This document shows positions 37,419 to 46,807 of a stretch of DNA of 64,000 nucleotides, piece by piece. The stretch covers positions 620,001 to 684,000 of the forward strand of contig NZ_JAOWLE010000001.1 of assembly GCF_025751515.1 (NCBI RefSeq), in the 5' to 3' direction. The position numbers and the translations under genes are program-made. The DNA comes from Actibacterium sp. XHP0104 (GTDB lineage Bacteria > Pseudomonadota > Alphaproteobacteria > Rhodobacterales > Rhodobacteraceae). Under the pieces are notes generated by a model that was not told the origin of the DNA, did no database searches, and was given only the letters and a program-made list of their open reading frames with translations. Position 1 is the first letter of the stretch; every line of letters begins with the position of its first letter.

Positions 37419-37850
37419 GTTCCGCCCGATCGGCAAGATCTGAACGGCGCTCGAAGTTTCGGGGGCCATGAAAAAGCCCATTGTGTTTGCCCGTGATCTG
37501 CCGCTATGGTCTGAGAACGTCAGCGCGCCCACCTATTGTGGCCCTGATGTTCAGAGTTTCGCTGATCCTCGCACCGCCCCGGCGATTGCCGGCCCGGGTA
37601 AGGATCAGACCGATCGGCCCCACGGGGCAACAGTTTGACCCGGCTCTGCCCGGGTTTTGAAAATGGGTGCCGCCAAGCGGCATCGGAGACAAACCGCGAT
37701 GGAACGCGTGAACACGAACAGGCATCTGACGGGCAGGCATCTCGCCGCTCCGGTTGCGCTTGACGCGTCCTTGCTCGCCCAAACAAGACACCACCCGCAA
37801 CGACCGCGCCCGCCTGGGCGACGGCACTTGCCGCGGTGCAATGAGATTCA
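37419..37850 (+). promoter_or_regulatory. Long intergenic leader of rne
   Basis: A 432-base region without a convincing gene. A possible promoter is TTGTGT then TATGGT with an 18-base spacer, near 37480-37510. Downstream is a hairpin ACCCGG/CCGGGT (37638-37655) followed by TTTT, which resembles a weak terminator or attenuator. A short open frame from ATG 37699, with GGAGA 9 bases upstream, overlaps the rne start and could be an upstream ORF. RNase E genes in enteric bacteria control themselves through their leader; a similar arrangement is plausible here but unproven. Confidence 0.45.
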
Positions 37851-40520
37851 ATGGCTAAGAAAATGCTTATCGACGCCACCCACGCGGAAGAAACCCGCGT
37901 GGTCGTGGTGGACGGAAACAAGGTTGATGAATTCGACTTTGAGACGGTCAACAAACGCCAGCTAGCTGGCAATATCTATCTCGCAAAAGTAACCCGGGTC
38001 GAACCGTCGCTTCAGGCGGCCTTTGTCGATTACGGCGGTAACCGCCACGGATTCCTGGCTTTTTCCGAGATTCACCCCGATTACTACCAGATCCCGGTCG
38101 CTGACCGCGAGGCGCTGCTGGCCGAAGAGCTGGCCTATGCCAAGTCGCTGGACGAGGATGACGAAAAGCCCTCGAAACCCAGCCGCTCGCGTTCGCGCCG
38201 CCGCAGCAGCAGCAAGGCCGCCGCGGTCAAATCCAGTGATGCCGTCGAAACCCGCGAGGTCGTCGACGGCCCGTCGGGCATGGATGTCGTCGATCTGGGC
38301 GAGGACGAGGCCGACACCCTGGCTGTGGACAGCCCCGAAGCCGCCGATGCGCCGGTCGCAGAGGTAGAGGCCGAGGCTCAGCCCGAGGCGCAGGCAGACG
38401 CGCCCGCGCAGGGTGAGGCCGAAGAAGCTGTTGCCGAAGGTGACGCCGCCGATACCGATGACGAGGGCGACGTTGACGACAACAGCGACGAGCCCTTTGC
38501 CGCCTCGGATCGTGACCCCGAGATCGAATCGGTCGCCGAAGAGGACATGGCCGAGGAAATCCGCCAGCCGCGCAAGCCGCGTGCCAAGCGCTATAAGATT
38601 CAAGAAGTCATCAAGGTGCGGCAGATCCTGCTGGTGCAGGTCGTCAAGGAAGAGCGTGGCAACAAGGGCGCCGCGCTGACCACCTATCTGTCGCTGGCCG
38701 GCCGCTATTGCGTGCTGATGCCCAACACCGCCCGTGGCGGTGGCATCTCGCGCAAGATCACCAATGCCGCCGACCGCAAGAAGCTGAAGGAAATCGCTGC
38801 CGAGATGTCGGTGCCCGTGGGCGCCGGCCTGATCATCCGCACCGCAGGCGCCAAGCGCACCAAGTCGGAAATCAAGCGCGATTACGAATACCTGCAACGG
38901 CTGTGGGAACAGATCCGCGAGCTGACCCTGAAATCGGTCGCGCCCGCGCCGATCTATGAGGAAGGCAATCTGATCAAACGCACGATCCGCGATTTGTATA
39001 ATCGCGAGATCGACGAGGTTCTGGTCGAGGGCGAGGGCGGCTATCGCGTGGCCAAGGACTTCATGAAAATGATCATGCCGTCCCATGCCAAGAACGTGAA
39101 ACAGTATACCGATCCGCTGCCGCTGTTCGCGCGCTACCAGGTCGAAAGCTATCTGTCGGGCATGTTCAACCCGACTGTGCAGCTGAAATCGGGCGGTTAT
39201 ATCGTGATCGGCGTCACCGAGGCGCTGGTGGCGATCGACGTCAACTCGGGTCGGGCCACCAAGGAAGGCTCGATCGAGGATACCGCGCTGAAAACCAATC
39301 TCGAGGCCGCCGATGAGGTGGCCCGCCAGCTGCGCCTGCGCGACCTGGCCGGTCTGATCGTGATCGATTTCATCGACATGGAAGAGCGCAAGAACAACGC
39401 CGCCGTCGAAAAGCGGATGAAGGACAAGCTGAAGACCGACCGGGCCCGCATCCAGGTGGGCCGGATCTCGGGCTTTGGCCTGATGGAAATGTCGCGCCAG
39501 CGTTTGCGCCCCGGCATGCTCGAGGCCACGACCCAGCCGTGCCCGTCGTGCCATGGCACGGGCCTGTTGCGCTCGGACGACAACCTTGCGCTGTCGATCC
39601 TGCGCCAGCTCGAAGAAGAGGGCGTGCGCGGCCGCAGCAAAGAGGTTCTGCTCAAGGCGCCGGTTGGTATCGTCAACTTCCTGATGAACCAGAAGCGCGA
39701 GCATATCGCCCAGATCGAGGCGCGCTATGGCATCTCGGTCCGGATCGAGGCCGACCCGCATCTGATCAGCCCCGAATATGTGATCGAACGGTTCAAGACC
39801 GCCTCGCGCAATGTGCCCGAGGTGACCGCCCCGGTGATCTCGATCGATACGTCCGACATGCCCGATCTGGTTGAAGAGGACGAGGTCGAGGCCGAGGTCG
39901 CAACGCCCGAGAGCGACGAAGAGCAGCCCGCGCCCAAGAAGCGCCGTCGTCGTCGTCGTCGTCGCCGGTCGTCGTCGAATGGCGAGGGCAATGGCTCGGA
40001 CGAAAACGGTGTGAATTACGAAAACGGGGACGAGGCCGACGAGGCTGACGCCGCCGCAGAGGACGCACCGGCCGAGGCCGAAGGCGCCGACCAGACCGAA
40101 GCGGCCGAGGCCGAAGAGGTCAAGGAAGAGGCGCCCAAGAAGTCGCGCTCTCGCTCGCGTTCGCGCAGCCGCTCGCGGTCGAAGAAGACCGAAGAGGAAA
40201 CCACCGAGGCGCAGGACGCCGTGGCCGAGGAAACGCAGACCGAAGAGGTGGCCGAGGCCGAAGCGGAAGCGCCTGCCGAAGAGGCCCCGGCTGAGGAACC
40301 TGTCGTGGCCGAGGCGCCCGCCGAGGAACCGGTCGAACCCGAAGCCGAAGCCGAAGCCGAGCCCGCCGTGGCCGAGGCCGTGGTTGCCGATCAGGACGAC
40401 GTGGTAACGCAAGAGCCGGTGGCCGAAGAGCCTCAGCCCGAGCCCGAACCGGAACTGGTGGCCGAGCCCGCCTCGAACGAGCCGCCCAAGCCCAAGCGCA
40501 CCGGATGGTGGTCGCGCTAA
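37851..40520 (+). CDS. rne: Ribonuclease E with S1-domain insertion
   Basis: An 889-residue essential endoribonuclease for mRNA decay and rRNA processing. The RNase H/S1 start (MAKKMLIDATHAEETRVVVV) is standard. An acidic and Arg/Ser-rich insertion at about residues 100-240 interrupts the S1 domain before RKPRAKRYKIQEVIKVRQIL, as in other alphaproteobacterial RNase E. The 5'-sensor, DNase I-like catalytic domain and the zinc-link TQPCPSCHGTG follow. The C-terminal scaffold is low-complexity Glu/Ala with Arg-rich patches (RRRRRRRR; SRSRSRSR), ending PKPKRTGWWSR. That region likely binds RNA and degradosome partners. Confidence 0.96.
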   Translation: MAKKMLIDATHAEETRVVVVDGNKVDEFDFETVNKRQLAGNIYLAKVTRVEPSLQAAFVDYGGNRHGFLAFSEIHPDYYQIPVADREALLAEELAYAKSLDEDDEKPSKPSRSRSRRRSSSKAAAVKSSDAVETREVVDGPSGMDVVDLGEDEADTLAVDSPEAADAPVAEVEAEAQPEAQADAPAQGEAEEAVAEGDAADTDDEGDVDDNSDEPFAASDRDPEIESVAEEDMAEEIRQPRKPRAKRYKIQEVIKVRQILLVQVVKEERGNKGAALTTYLSLAGRYCVLMPNTARGGGISRKITNAADRKKLKEIAAEMSVPVGAGLIIRTAGAKRTKSEIKRDYEYLQRLWEQIRELTLKSVAPAPIYEEGNLIKRTIRDLYNREIDEVLVEGEGGYRVAKDFMKMIMPSHAKNVKQYTDPLPLFARYQVESYLSGMFNPTVQLKSGGYIVIGVTEALVAIDVNSGRATKEGSIEDTALKTNLEAADEVARQLRLRDLAGLIVIDFIDMEERKNNAAVEKRMKDKLKTDRARIQVGRISGFGLMEMSRQRLRPGMLEATTQPCPSCHGTGLLRSDDNLALSILRQLEEEGVRGRSKEVLLKAPVGIVNFLMNQKREHIAQIEARYGISVRIEADPHLISPEYVIERFKTASRNVPEVTAPVISIDTSDMPDLVEEDEVEAEVATPESDEEQPAPKKRRRRRRRRRSSSNGEGNGSDENGVNYENGDEADEADAAAEDAPAEAEGADQTEAAEAEEVKEEAPKKSRSRSRSRSRSRSKKTEEETTEAQDAVAEETQTEEVAEAEAEAPAEEAPAEEPVVAEAPAEEPVEPEAEAEAEPAVAEAVVADQDDVVTQEPVAEEPQPEPEPELVAEPASNEPPKPKRTGWWSR

Positions 40521-40532
40521 GCACTGACCTTG

Positions 40533-40560
40533 AAACGCCGGGCCCTCAGCCCGGCGTTTT
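40533..40560. terminator. Bidirectional terminator between rne and tusA
   Basis: AAACGCCGGGC, five-base loop CCTCA, GCCCGGCGTTT and one more T. The perfect 11-bp stem has A-run and T-run flanks, so it can end both rne and the opposing tusA-type transcript. Confidence 0.85.
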
Positions 40561-40790
40561 CATATGCCGCGCCGGATCAGAAAGGCGGGCACGGGGCCGG
40601 TTTCATCCATCGACAGAAAATCATGCCCGGCCTCGGCGCAGAAATGCGGCAGATCGATCACCGCGACCGGGTCGCTGGCCAGGATACGCAAGACCTGGCC
40701 CGGCGCCATCGCGCGCAGCGCCTTTTGGGCGCGCAGCACGGGCAGGGGGCATTTCAGGCCGGTCGCGTCGATTTCCAGGTCGGGTGTCAT
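40560..40790 (-). CDS. TusA-family sulfurtransferase
   Basis: A 76-residue sulfur carrier protein. It has the family motif LDATGLKCPLPVLR-like (IDATGLKCPLPVL) with Cys14 as the sulfur-carrying residue, and the standard two-layer fold. TusA proteins relay persulfide sulfur to tRNA thiolation or molybdopterin metabolism. The ATG at 40790 gives the normal length; TTG at 40808 is an alternative. It is convergent with rne and divergent from ccdA. Confidence 0.9.
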   Translation of the reverse strand: MTPDLEIDATGLKCPLPVLRAQKALRAMAPGQVLRILASDPVAVIDLPHFCAEAGHDFLSMDETGPVPAFLIRRGI

Positions 40791-40909
40791 GCCCGACCCA
40801 TAGGTCAAAACCGGCGCTGCGAAAAGCCCACACCCGCACGCGGATGTGACAAAAGGTGGCGTGACCTCGGGCCGGGCATTCGCTATGTGAGGTCAAAAGA
40901 GGATAGGGC

Positions 40910-41656
40910 ATGTTCGGAATAGAGCTGATCGACGCAGGGCTGTTGCCGGCCATGATGATTGCGCTGGTTGCGGGGCTGCTGAGCTTTCTCAGCCCCTGCG
41001 TTCTGCCGATCGTGCCGCCCTATCTGGCCTATATGAGCGGGATCACCGTCACCGACCTGAACGAGGGCCGCACCGCGCGTGCCATCCTGCCGGCGCTGTT
41101 CTTTGTGTTGGGCCTGTCCACGGTGTTCCTGTTCCTGGGCTTCACCGCGTCGGTCTTTGGTGCGTTCTTTCTGAAAAACCAGCAATATTTCAATATCTTC
41201 GCCGGGGTCGTCGTGATGGTTTTCGGCGCCCATTTCGTAGGCGCGATCCGCATCCCCTTTCTCAATCGCGAGGCCCGGATTGATGCGGGCGACAAGGGCG
41301 GGTCGGCCTTTGGCGCCTATGTATTGGGGCTGGCCTTCGCCTTTGGCTGGACACCCTGCATCGGGCCGCAGCTAGGGGCGATCATCTCAATGGCGGCGTC
41401 CGAGGCGAATGTTGCGCGCGGCACGCTGCTCTTGGGCGTTTACGCGGCGGGGCTGGGCATTCCGTTCCTGCTGGTGGCCGCGTTCTTCCCGCGCCTTAGC
41501 GGTGTCATGGCGTGGATGAAGCGTCACATGGAGCAGATCGAGCGCATCATGGGCCTGCTGCTGTGGACCATTGGCCTGCTGATGCTGACCGGCGGGTTTT
41601 CCAGCTTTTCCTATTGGCTGCTCGAAACCTTTCCGGCGCTGGCCAATCTGGGATAG
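40910..41656 (+). CDS. ccdA: Cytochrome c biogenesis protein CcdA
   Basis: A 248-residue membrane thiol reductase with six membrane helices. The two redox cysteines are Cys30 (LSFLSPCVLPIVPPYL) and Cys150 (FGWTPCIGP), each at the start of a membrane helix in mirror-image repeats. CcdA passes electrons from cytoplasmic thioredoxin to periplasmic proteins and so helps cytochrome c maturation. This suits the c-type cytochromes at 7-8.5 kb. There is no thioredoxin-like partner adjacent. Confidence 0.94.
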   Translation: MFGIELIDAGLLPAMMIALVAGLLSFLSPCVLPIVPPYLAYMSGITVTDLNEGRTARAILPALFFVLGLSTVFLFLGFTASVFGAFFLKNQQYFNIFAGVVVMVFGAHFVGAIRIPFLNREARIDAGDKGGSAFGAYVLGLAFAFGWTPCIGPQLGAIISMAASEANVARGTLLLGVYAAGLGIPFLLVAAFFPRLSGVMAWMKRHMEQIERIMGLLLWTIGLLMLTGGFSSFSYWLLETFPALANLG

Positions 41657-41721
41657 GGCGGCTTACTTTTGCCGAAATCCCGCGCTAGTCTTGGCCGCAG
41701 AAACGGCCAGAGAAGGCGGCA

Positions 41722-42936
41722 ATGCAATCGCAAGGGCAACAACAGGTGCGCCGGCGCCGGGTGTTCTACATCCCCGGTTATGACCCGATTCACCCCCGCC
41801 GCTATCGCGAGCTTTACCGCAAGGAATCGGCCGAGCAGGCCCGGATTTCCGGCTATCAGATCGCCCTTAGCCCCGGCAGCGACCCGCGCCGGTTCGGCTG
41901 GCAGGTCGCCGCGCGGATCGACGGGGCCGATGTCGATGCCAATGTCGAGGTCATGGTCTGGTCTGATATCGTGCGCGGCTCGATGAGCAACAGCATCCTG
42001 GCGACCTATCTGCAACTGCTGTGGACGGTGACGATCTATATCGGCAGCGGCGCGTTCTACCGGCTGATGCTGCTGCGCAAGGGGCCGATCATCGCGGCGC
42101 TTTACCCGATTGGAATGCTGCTGGCGCAGCTGGGCGTGGCGCTGTTGGCGGCGCGGCTGGTGGGGGGCGTGCTGGCGCTGACGGGGCTGCCCTATGTGGG
42201 CTGGCTGGGGCTGGGCGTCGTGTGGCCGATCCTGCATTGGTTTCGCAAGCAGGACGGCCGGCTTTACGCCTATTACCTGATGCATGACTATGCCTATTCG
42301 GCGCGGCGCATTGGCGCCAACCCGCCCGAGCTCGAGGCGCGGATGGACGAGTTCCGTGCCGAGATTGCCCGCGCCCTGAGCGATCCGACGCTCGACGAGG
42401 TTCTGGTGGTCGGCCATTCCTCGGGCGCGCATCTGGCGGTGTCGATCCTGGCCGATCTGATCCGCAACCGCGAGATGCCCGAGCACGGGCCCGCGCTGTC
42501 GTTCCTGTCGTTGGGGCAGGTGGTGCCGATGGTCAGTTTCCTGCCCCGCGCCCAAAGGCTGCGCAGCGACTTGCATTTCCTGGCCGCCCGGTCTGAACTG
42601 ACATGGGTTGACGTGACCGCGCCGGGCGACGGCTGTTCCTTTGCGCTGTGCGATCCGGTCAGTGTCAGCGGGGTCGAGCCGCCGGGCAAGCGCTGGCCGC
42701 TGGTCATCTCGGCCGCCTTTACCCAAAGCCTTAGCCCCAAGCGATGGAAGGACCTGCGCTGGAGGTTCTTCCGGCTGCATTTCCAGTATCTCTGCGCGTT
42801 CGATCGGCCGCGTGATTACGACTATTTCCAGATCACCGCCGGGCCGCAGACGCTGGGCAGCCGCTATGCCGGGCGCGCGCCCTCCAAAAGCCGGATCGAC
42901 GTGGCGGTGTCGCGCTATCGCTCGATGGCGGCATGA
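41722..42936 (+). CDS. Membrane-anchored alpha/beta-hydrolase-like protein
   Basis: A 404-residue protein of unknown function. An N-terminal strand RRRVFYIPGYDPIHPRRY is typical of alpha/beta-hydrolases that recognise long substrates. Membrane helices lie at about residues 121-175. The nucleophile elbow GHSSGAH (Ser233) is in the C-terminal half. The catalytic acid and His cannot be assigned confidently. It overlaps the next gene, a P450, by 4 bases (ATGA), so the two are probably translated together. Its substrate is unknown; lipid or ester hydrolysis is a guess. Confidence 0.75.
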   Translation: MQSQGQQQVRRRRVFYIPGYDPIHPRRYRELYRKESAEQARISGYQIALSPGSDPRRFGWQVAARIDGADVDANVEVMVWSDIVRGSMSNSILATYLQLLWTVTIYIGSGAFYRLMLLRKGPIIAALYPIGMLLAQLGVALLAARLVGGVLALTGLPYVGWLGLGVVWPILHWFRKQDGRLYAYYLMHDYAYSARRIGANPPELEARMDEFRAEIARALSDPTLDEVLVVGHSSGAHLAVSILADLIRNREMPEHGPALSFLSLGQVVPMVSFLPRAQRLRSDLHFLAARSELTWVDVTAPGDGCSFALCDPVSVSGVEPPGKRWPLVISAAFTQSLSPKRWKDLRWRFFRLHFQYLCAFDRPRDYDYFQITAGPQTLGSRYAGRAPSKSRIDVAVSRYRSMAA

Positions 42937-44291
42937 GCACACCGCCCAAGCCCGCCGCGCGCCCCGATCGCGTGTCGTTGCTGCGCTATATGCGGCTGTT
43001 TCGCGACGATATCCTGTCGGCCCAGCCCGCGCGGCTGTATCGCGCCTGGATGGCCGAGTTTCGCACGCCATTCTTTCGGTCATACCTGATCAACCAGCCG
43101 GAACTGCTGGATCTGGTGCTGAAACAGCGGCCGATGGATTTTCCAAAATCCAACCGCGTGGCCGAGGGGCTGCGGCCTTTGCTGGGCAATTCGGTGTTTG
43201 TCACCAATGGCGCCACCTGGGCGCGACAGCGGCGTATCATTGACCCGGCGTTCGAGGGCGGGCGGCTGCGCGACACGTTTCCGGCGATGCTGGCAGCGGG
43301 GCAGGCGGCCAGCGCGCGTCTGCCCGAGGGCGAGGTCGAGATCGAGCCAGAGACCAGCCATGCCGCCGCCGACGTGATCTTTCGCACGCTGTTTTCGATC
43401 CCGATCGACCACCACATTGCCGCTCAGGTGTTCGACCAATTCCGCGCCTATCAGCGCAGCCAGCCGATCTTGAACCTTGGCGCGTTCGTGCCGCTGCCAC
43501 GTTGGATGCCGCGCCTGCATCGCGGGGATACACGCAAAACGGCGGCGCAGATCCGGGCGCTGATCGGGGAATTGACGCAAAACCGGATGCAGGACATCGC
43601 CGCAGGCACCGCGCCCGACGATCTGGCCACCAAGATCATGACCACGCCCGACCCAGAAACCGGTGCCTGTTTCGACACCGCCGAGATGGTCGATCAGGTG
43701 GCGATCTTTTTCCTTGCGGGGCATGAAACATCGGCCTCGGCGCTGGCCTGGGCGCTGTATCTGCTTGCCATGCACCCGCAGGCGCAGGATCGCGTTGCCG
43801 CCGAGGCGCGCGCGTTTGCCGCCGATCCGACATTCGCCAACCTGTCAAAGCTGCGCTTCACCCGCGATGTGTTTCGCGAGGCGCTGCGGCTATACCCGCC
43901 CGTGCCGATGATGGTGCGCGAAGCCACGCAGCCCGAGAGGTTCCGCGACCGTGACGTGCCCAAAGGCAGCCAGATCGTGCTGTCGCCCTGGCATCTGCAC
44001 CGGCATGAACGGCTGTGGGACAATCCCGATGGGTTCGACCCCGACCGCTATGCGGCCGAGAACGGCAAGGCCTGCCTGCGCACCGCCTATATGCCGTTTT
44101 CCGCGGGGCCGCGGGTCTGCACCGGCGCGGGGTTTGCCATGGTCGAGGGGCCGCTGATGCTGGCGCTGATCCTGGCCGACTGGCAGCTTGCGCCGGTCAA
44201 CACGCCCGTGCCGGTCGCGCATCTGACGGTGCGAGCGCGCGACGGCATTCGGCTGCGGCTTAGTCGTCGAGTTTCGGCACCAGTGTCGTAA
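42933..44291 (+). CDS. Cytochrome P450
   Basis: A 452-residue soluble monooxygenase. Family signatures are the oxygen-binding I-helix FLAGHETSASALAW, the ExxR motif in FREALRLYPP, and the haem-ligand loop FSAGPRVCTG with the proximal cysteine. It has no membrane anchor. Its start overlaps the hydrolase stop by 4 bases. No ferredoxin or ferredoxin reductase gene is adjacent, so electron partners must be elsewhere. Its final 32 bases overlap the convergent penicillin-acylase gene. The substrate is unknown. Confidence 0.93.
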   Translation: MSTPPKPAARPDRVSLLRYMRLFRDDILSAQPARLYRAWMAEFRTPFFRSYLINQPELLDLVLKQRPMDFPKSNRVAEGLRPLLGNSVFVTNGATWARQRRIIDPAFEGGRLRDTFPAMLAAGQAASARLPEGEVEIEPETSHAAADVIFRTLFSIPIDHHIAAQVFDQFRAYQRSQPILNLGAFVPLPRWMPRLHRGDTRKTAAQIRALIGELTQNRMQDIAAGTAPDDLATKIMTTPDPETGACFDTAEMVDQVAIFFLAGHETSASALAWALYLLAMHPQAQDRVAAEARAFAADPTFANLSKLRFTRDVFREALRLYPPVPMMVREATQPERFRDRDVPKGSQIVLSPWHLHRHERLWDNPDGFDPDRYAAENGKACLRTAYMPFSAGPRVCTGAGFAMVEGPLMLALILADWQLAPVNTPVPVAHLTVRARDGIRLRLSRRVSAPVS

Positions 44292-46728
44292 TGCCGACAT
44301 TGGCGGCGCGCGCCAGCTGGGGGTCAAGCGACATGGGGATGTATTCGCCACGCCGCCACAGCTCGCCCAGATCGTCGTAATGGCGTGATAGCGGGTGGCC
44401 CGATTGCCCGGTCGAAATCACGAACACCGAACTGTCGGGATCGGCAAAATCATAGACCCCGCGATAGCCCGCGCCATGGACATTGGCAAAGGGCTGAGAC
44501 CCTGTGCCGGCGCTGACACCGCGCATCAGGGTGAAATCGCCGCCCGAGGTCGATTGCCGGATGTTCACGAACCAGCGCAGGATCGGCACGTCGCCCAGCA
44601 CCGGGTGATCGTGGCGCGCCTGGTGGGCATCGCCCCAGCGCAGGCTTTCCAGGTTGCCGCCATAGGTCTCATTGATCCACAGCAGCGCCTCGTCCAGCGC
44701 GATGCGGGCGATTTCCGCGCAGGTTTCCTTGGCGGTGGACTGGTGGATATCGCACCATGTGGCGGCGCCGTTGATGTCGCGGTAGACGCGTTCGATGAAC
44801 AGCGGCTCGACATGCGTGAACTCGTCGGCCAGCGGGCCCAGGTCGTCGCGGATCAGGCGATCTTGCAGATGGCGCAGCCAGGCCGCGTAGATCAGCGGCT
44901 CGGGCATGTGCTCGTTCATCTCGCCGTTCCAGTTGGCCAGCATTTCCAGCGCCTGCTGGCGGCGGTGTTCGGTGGTGCCGCGCGGGGCGGCCTCGCCGGT
45001 ATACCACAGGTCGCGCGCGATCAGCGGCAGCAGGGCGCGGGCGGTAAAGCTGACCGTATCAAGCTGCGCCTCGATAAAGCTTTCGCGGGTATGGACCTCG
45101 CGGTTTTGCATCAGGTTGCGCCAGCGTTGAATGCGCTGGCTGTCGCCCCAGTCAAAGGTCAGATGGCGCGGAAAGGCGCGGTCTATGATCTTGTTGTTGG
45201 TATTGCCCAGGATGCCGCCCTCGGGGTCGGTAAAGCGCGGGTTGTCGGCATAGGGCAGCGCGCCGGCCCAGCGGTTCTCAGACAGCCAGCCGGGGGCGGG
45301 AATGCGCCCTTGGGTCTGGTGCAGCGCGCTGCGCGAGGGCAGCGCGCCCACGACCTGCATGGCGATGTGGTCGGCGTCGATCAGGGTCAGTGTCTGGACG
45401 GGCGCGCGCCACAGCTCGACCGCCTGCAAGGCCTCGTCGACCGATTGCGCCTGCATCAGGCGCATCGCGGCGGTGGCGGTTGTGTCGTTTTCCCAAAGGT
45501 TGGTCCATGCAACCGAGGCGACATGGCCGGGCGGGGTGATGGTGGCCAGGTCATAATGGCTGCCGGGCAGAACGGGGCCGTTCTCGGTCCAGCGCAGGGT
45601 GATGGTCTGGGGGGCGGAGCCCTTGATGTTGAGGATGGTGCGGCGGGTCTCGAACGGCTTGTAGCCCTCGGGCGTCAGGTATTCCTCGGGGTTATCCGGG
45701 TTCAGCTTTTCGATCAGCACGTCCTGATCGTCGGCATAGGTGGTGGTCAAGCCCCAGGCCAGGTGTTCGGACCGGCCAACCAGCACGATCGGCGCGCCGG
45801 GGATGGTGCCGCCGATCACCGCGCCGGTGGTCAGTTTCAGCCCGGCCAGATACCAGATCGCGGGCGCGGTCAGGCCCAGATGCGGGTCATTGGCCAGCAA
45901 CGTGCCGCCAGCGGCCGAGCGCACGGACGAGGCTGCCCAGGCGTTGGACGCTCCGCCCAGCCCGCGCGGCGGCAGCGGCGACAGCGGATCGCGGGGCGCC
46001 GGGGCCGAGGCAAGCTGCGTCGGCGCGGCGGGGAACAGTGCCGAGTAGCGCGGCAGCTCGGCCACGCCGGTGCCGGGCGCCACCGGCATCAGGTCGTTCA
46101 GCCTTGCATCGGTCAGCGCCAGCGAGGCCCGCGCGCGCAGCACTTCGTTGCTGATATGGCCCGACATCTGCAGGGCCATCAGCTTGCCGATGGCGATGGA
46201 ATCGGCGGGCTGCCAAAAGGCGATCTCGGGCGAGAAGATAAAGAATTCGGGCGCGCCGCGGCCCAGCGCCTCGTCATTGACCTGCTTGATGCGGGCGTTG
46301 ACGCCGCGGGCATAGGCCTCGAGCGCGGCAAGGGTGCGGGCGTCTTGCGCCGGAACAGACCGCTGGGCATTTCCATACAGGTCAAAGCGGCGGATCAGCT
46401 CGTCGATACGGGCGGTGCGGGGGCCAAAGATTTCGCTCAGCTTGCCCTGCGCGGTGCGGCGCAGCATGGTCATCTGCCACAGCCGGTCCTGGGCATGGAC
46501 ATAGCCCAAGCCGAAATAGACATCCTCGTCCAGCCCGGCCTCGATATGGGGCACGTTGGCATTGTCGCGCACGATCTCGACCGCGCCGCCCAGGCCCTCG
46601 ACCTCGGTCAGGCGGTCATATTCGGGCAGCGAGCGCGAGGCCAGGTAATAGCCCCCCAACACCACGGCCAGCACCAGCAGCACCAGGCCCCCGGTCAGGC
46701 GGATCATCCAGCGAAACAGTATCGGCAT
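44260..46728 (-). CDS. Penicillin acylase family protein (Ntn hydrolase)
   Basis: An 822-residue exported or membrane-anchored hydrolase. One N-terminal membrane helix at about residues 8-28 is followed by the alpha-subunit region. The self-processing site is GGASNAWAASS, with Ser261 as the probable new N-terminal nucleophile. The beta chain contains NDPHLGL and GNTNNKI. Family members cleave amide bonds, including acyl-homoserine lactones, beta-lactam side chains or N-acyl amino acids; sequence cannot tell which. It is divergent from a 3-hydroxyisobutyrate-dehydrogenase-like gene and overlaps the P450 end. Confidence 0.9.
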   Translation of the reverse strand: MPILFRWMIRLTGGLVLLVLAVVLGGYYLASRSLPEYDRLTEVEGLGGAVEIVRDNANVPHIEAGLDEDVYFGLGYVHAQDRLWQMTMLRRTAQGKLSEIFGPRTARIDELIRRFDLYGNAQRSVPAQDARTLAALEAYARGVNARIKQVNDEALGRGAPEFFIFSPEIAFWQPADSIAIGKLMALQMSGHISNEVLRARASLALTDARLNDLMPVAPGTGVAELPRYSALFPAAPTQLASAPAPRDPLSPLPPRGLGGASNAWAASSVRSAAGGTLLANDPHLGLTAPAIWYLAGLKLTTGAVIGGTIPGAPIVLVGRSEHLAWGLTTTYADDQDVLIEKLNPDNPEEYLTPEGYKPFETRRTILNIKGSAPQTITLRWTENGPVLPGSHYDLATITPPGHVASVAWTNLWENDTTATAAMRLMQAQSVDEALQAVELWRAPVQTLTLIDADHIAMQVVGALPSRSALHQTQGRIPAPGWLSENRWAGALPYADNPRFTDPEGGILGNTNNKIIDRAFPRHLTFDWGDSQRIQRWRNLMQNREVHTRESFIEAQLDTVSFTARALLPLIARDLWYTGEAAPRGTTEHRRQQALEMLANWNGEMNEHMPEPLIYAAWLRHLQDRLIRDDLGPLADEFTHVEPLFIERVYRDINGAATWCDIHQSTAKETCAEIARIALDEALLWINETYGGNLESLRWGDAHQARHDHPVLGDVPILRWFVNIRQSTSGGDFTLMRGVSAGTGSQPFANVHGAGYRGVYDFADPDSSVFVISTGQSGHPLSRHYDDLGELWRRGEYIPMSLDPQLARAANVGITTLVPKLDD

Positions 46729-46807
46729 CCCATCCCCGTTATTGACGGCACGGCCCCAGCGGTTAGTTCTGTGTGCAGGTTAGAACAAGGGAAAAACGGG
46801 GAAAAGC

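Noticed and set aside
37504-37851. 115-codon minus-strand frame in the rne leader
   Set aside because: Arg/Pro/Gly-rich without homology signals; the region is better read as rne leader.
37962-40412. 816-codon open frame opposite rne
   Set aside because: Antisense to RNase E; its repeats mirror the acidic and Arg-rich codons of rne.
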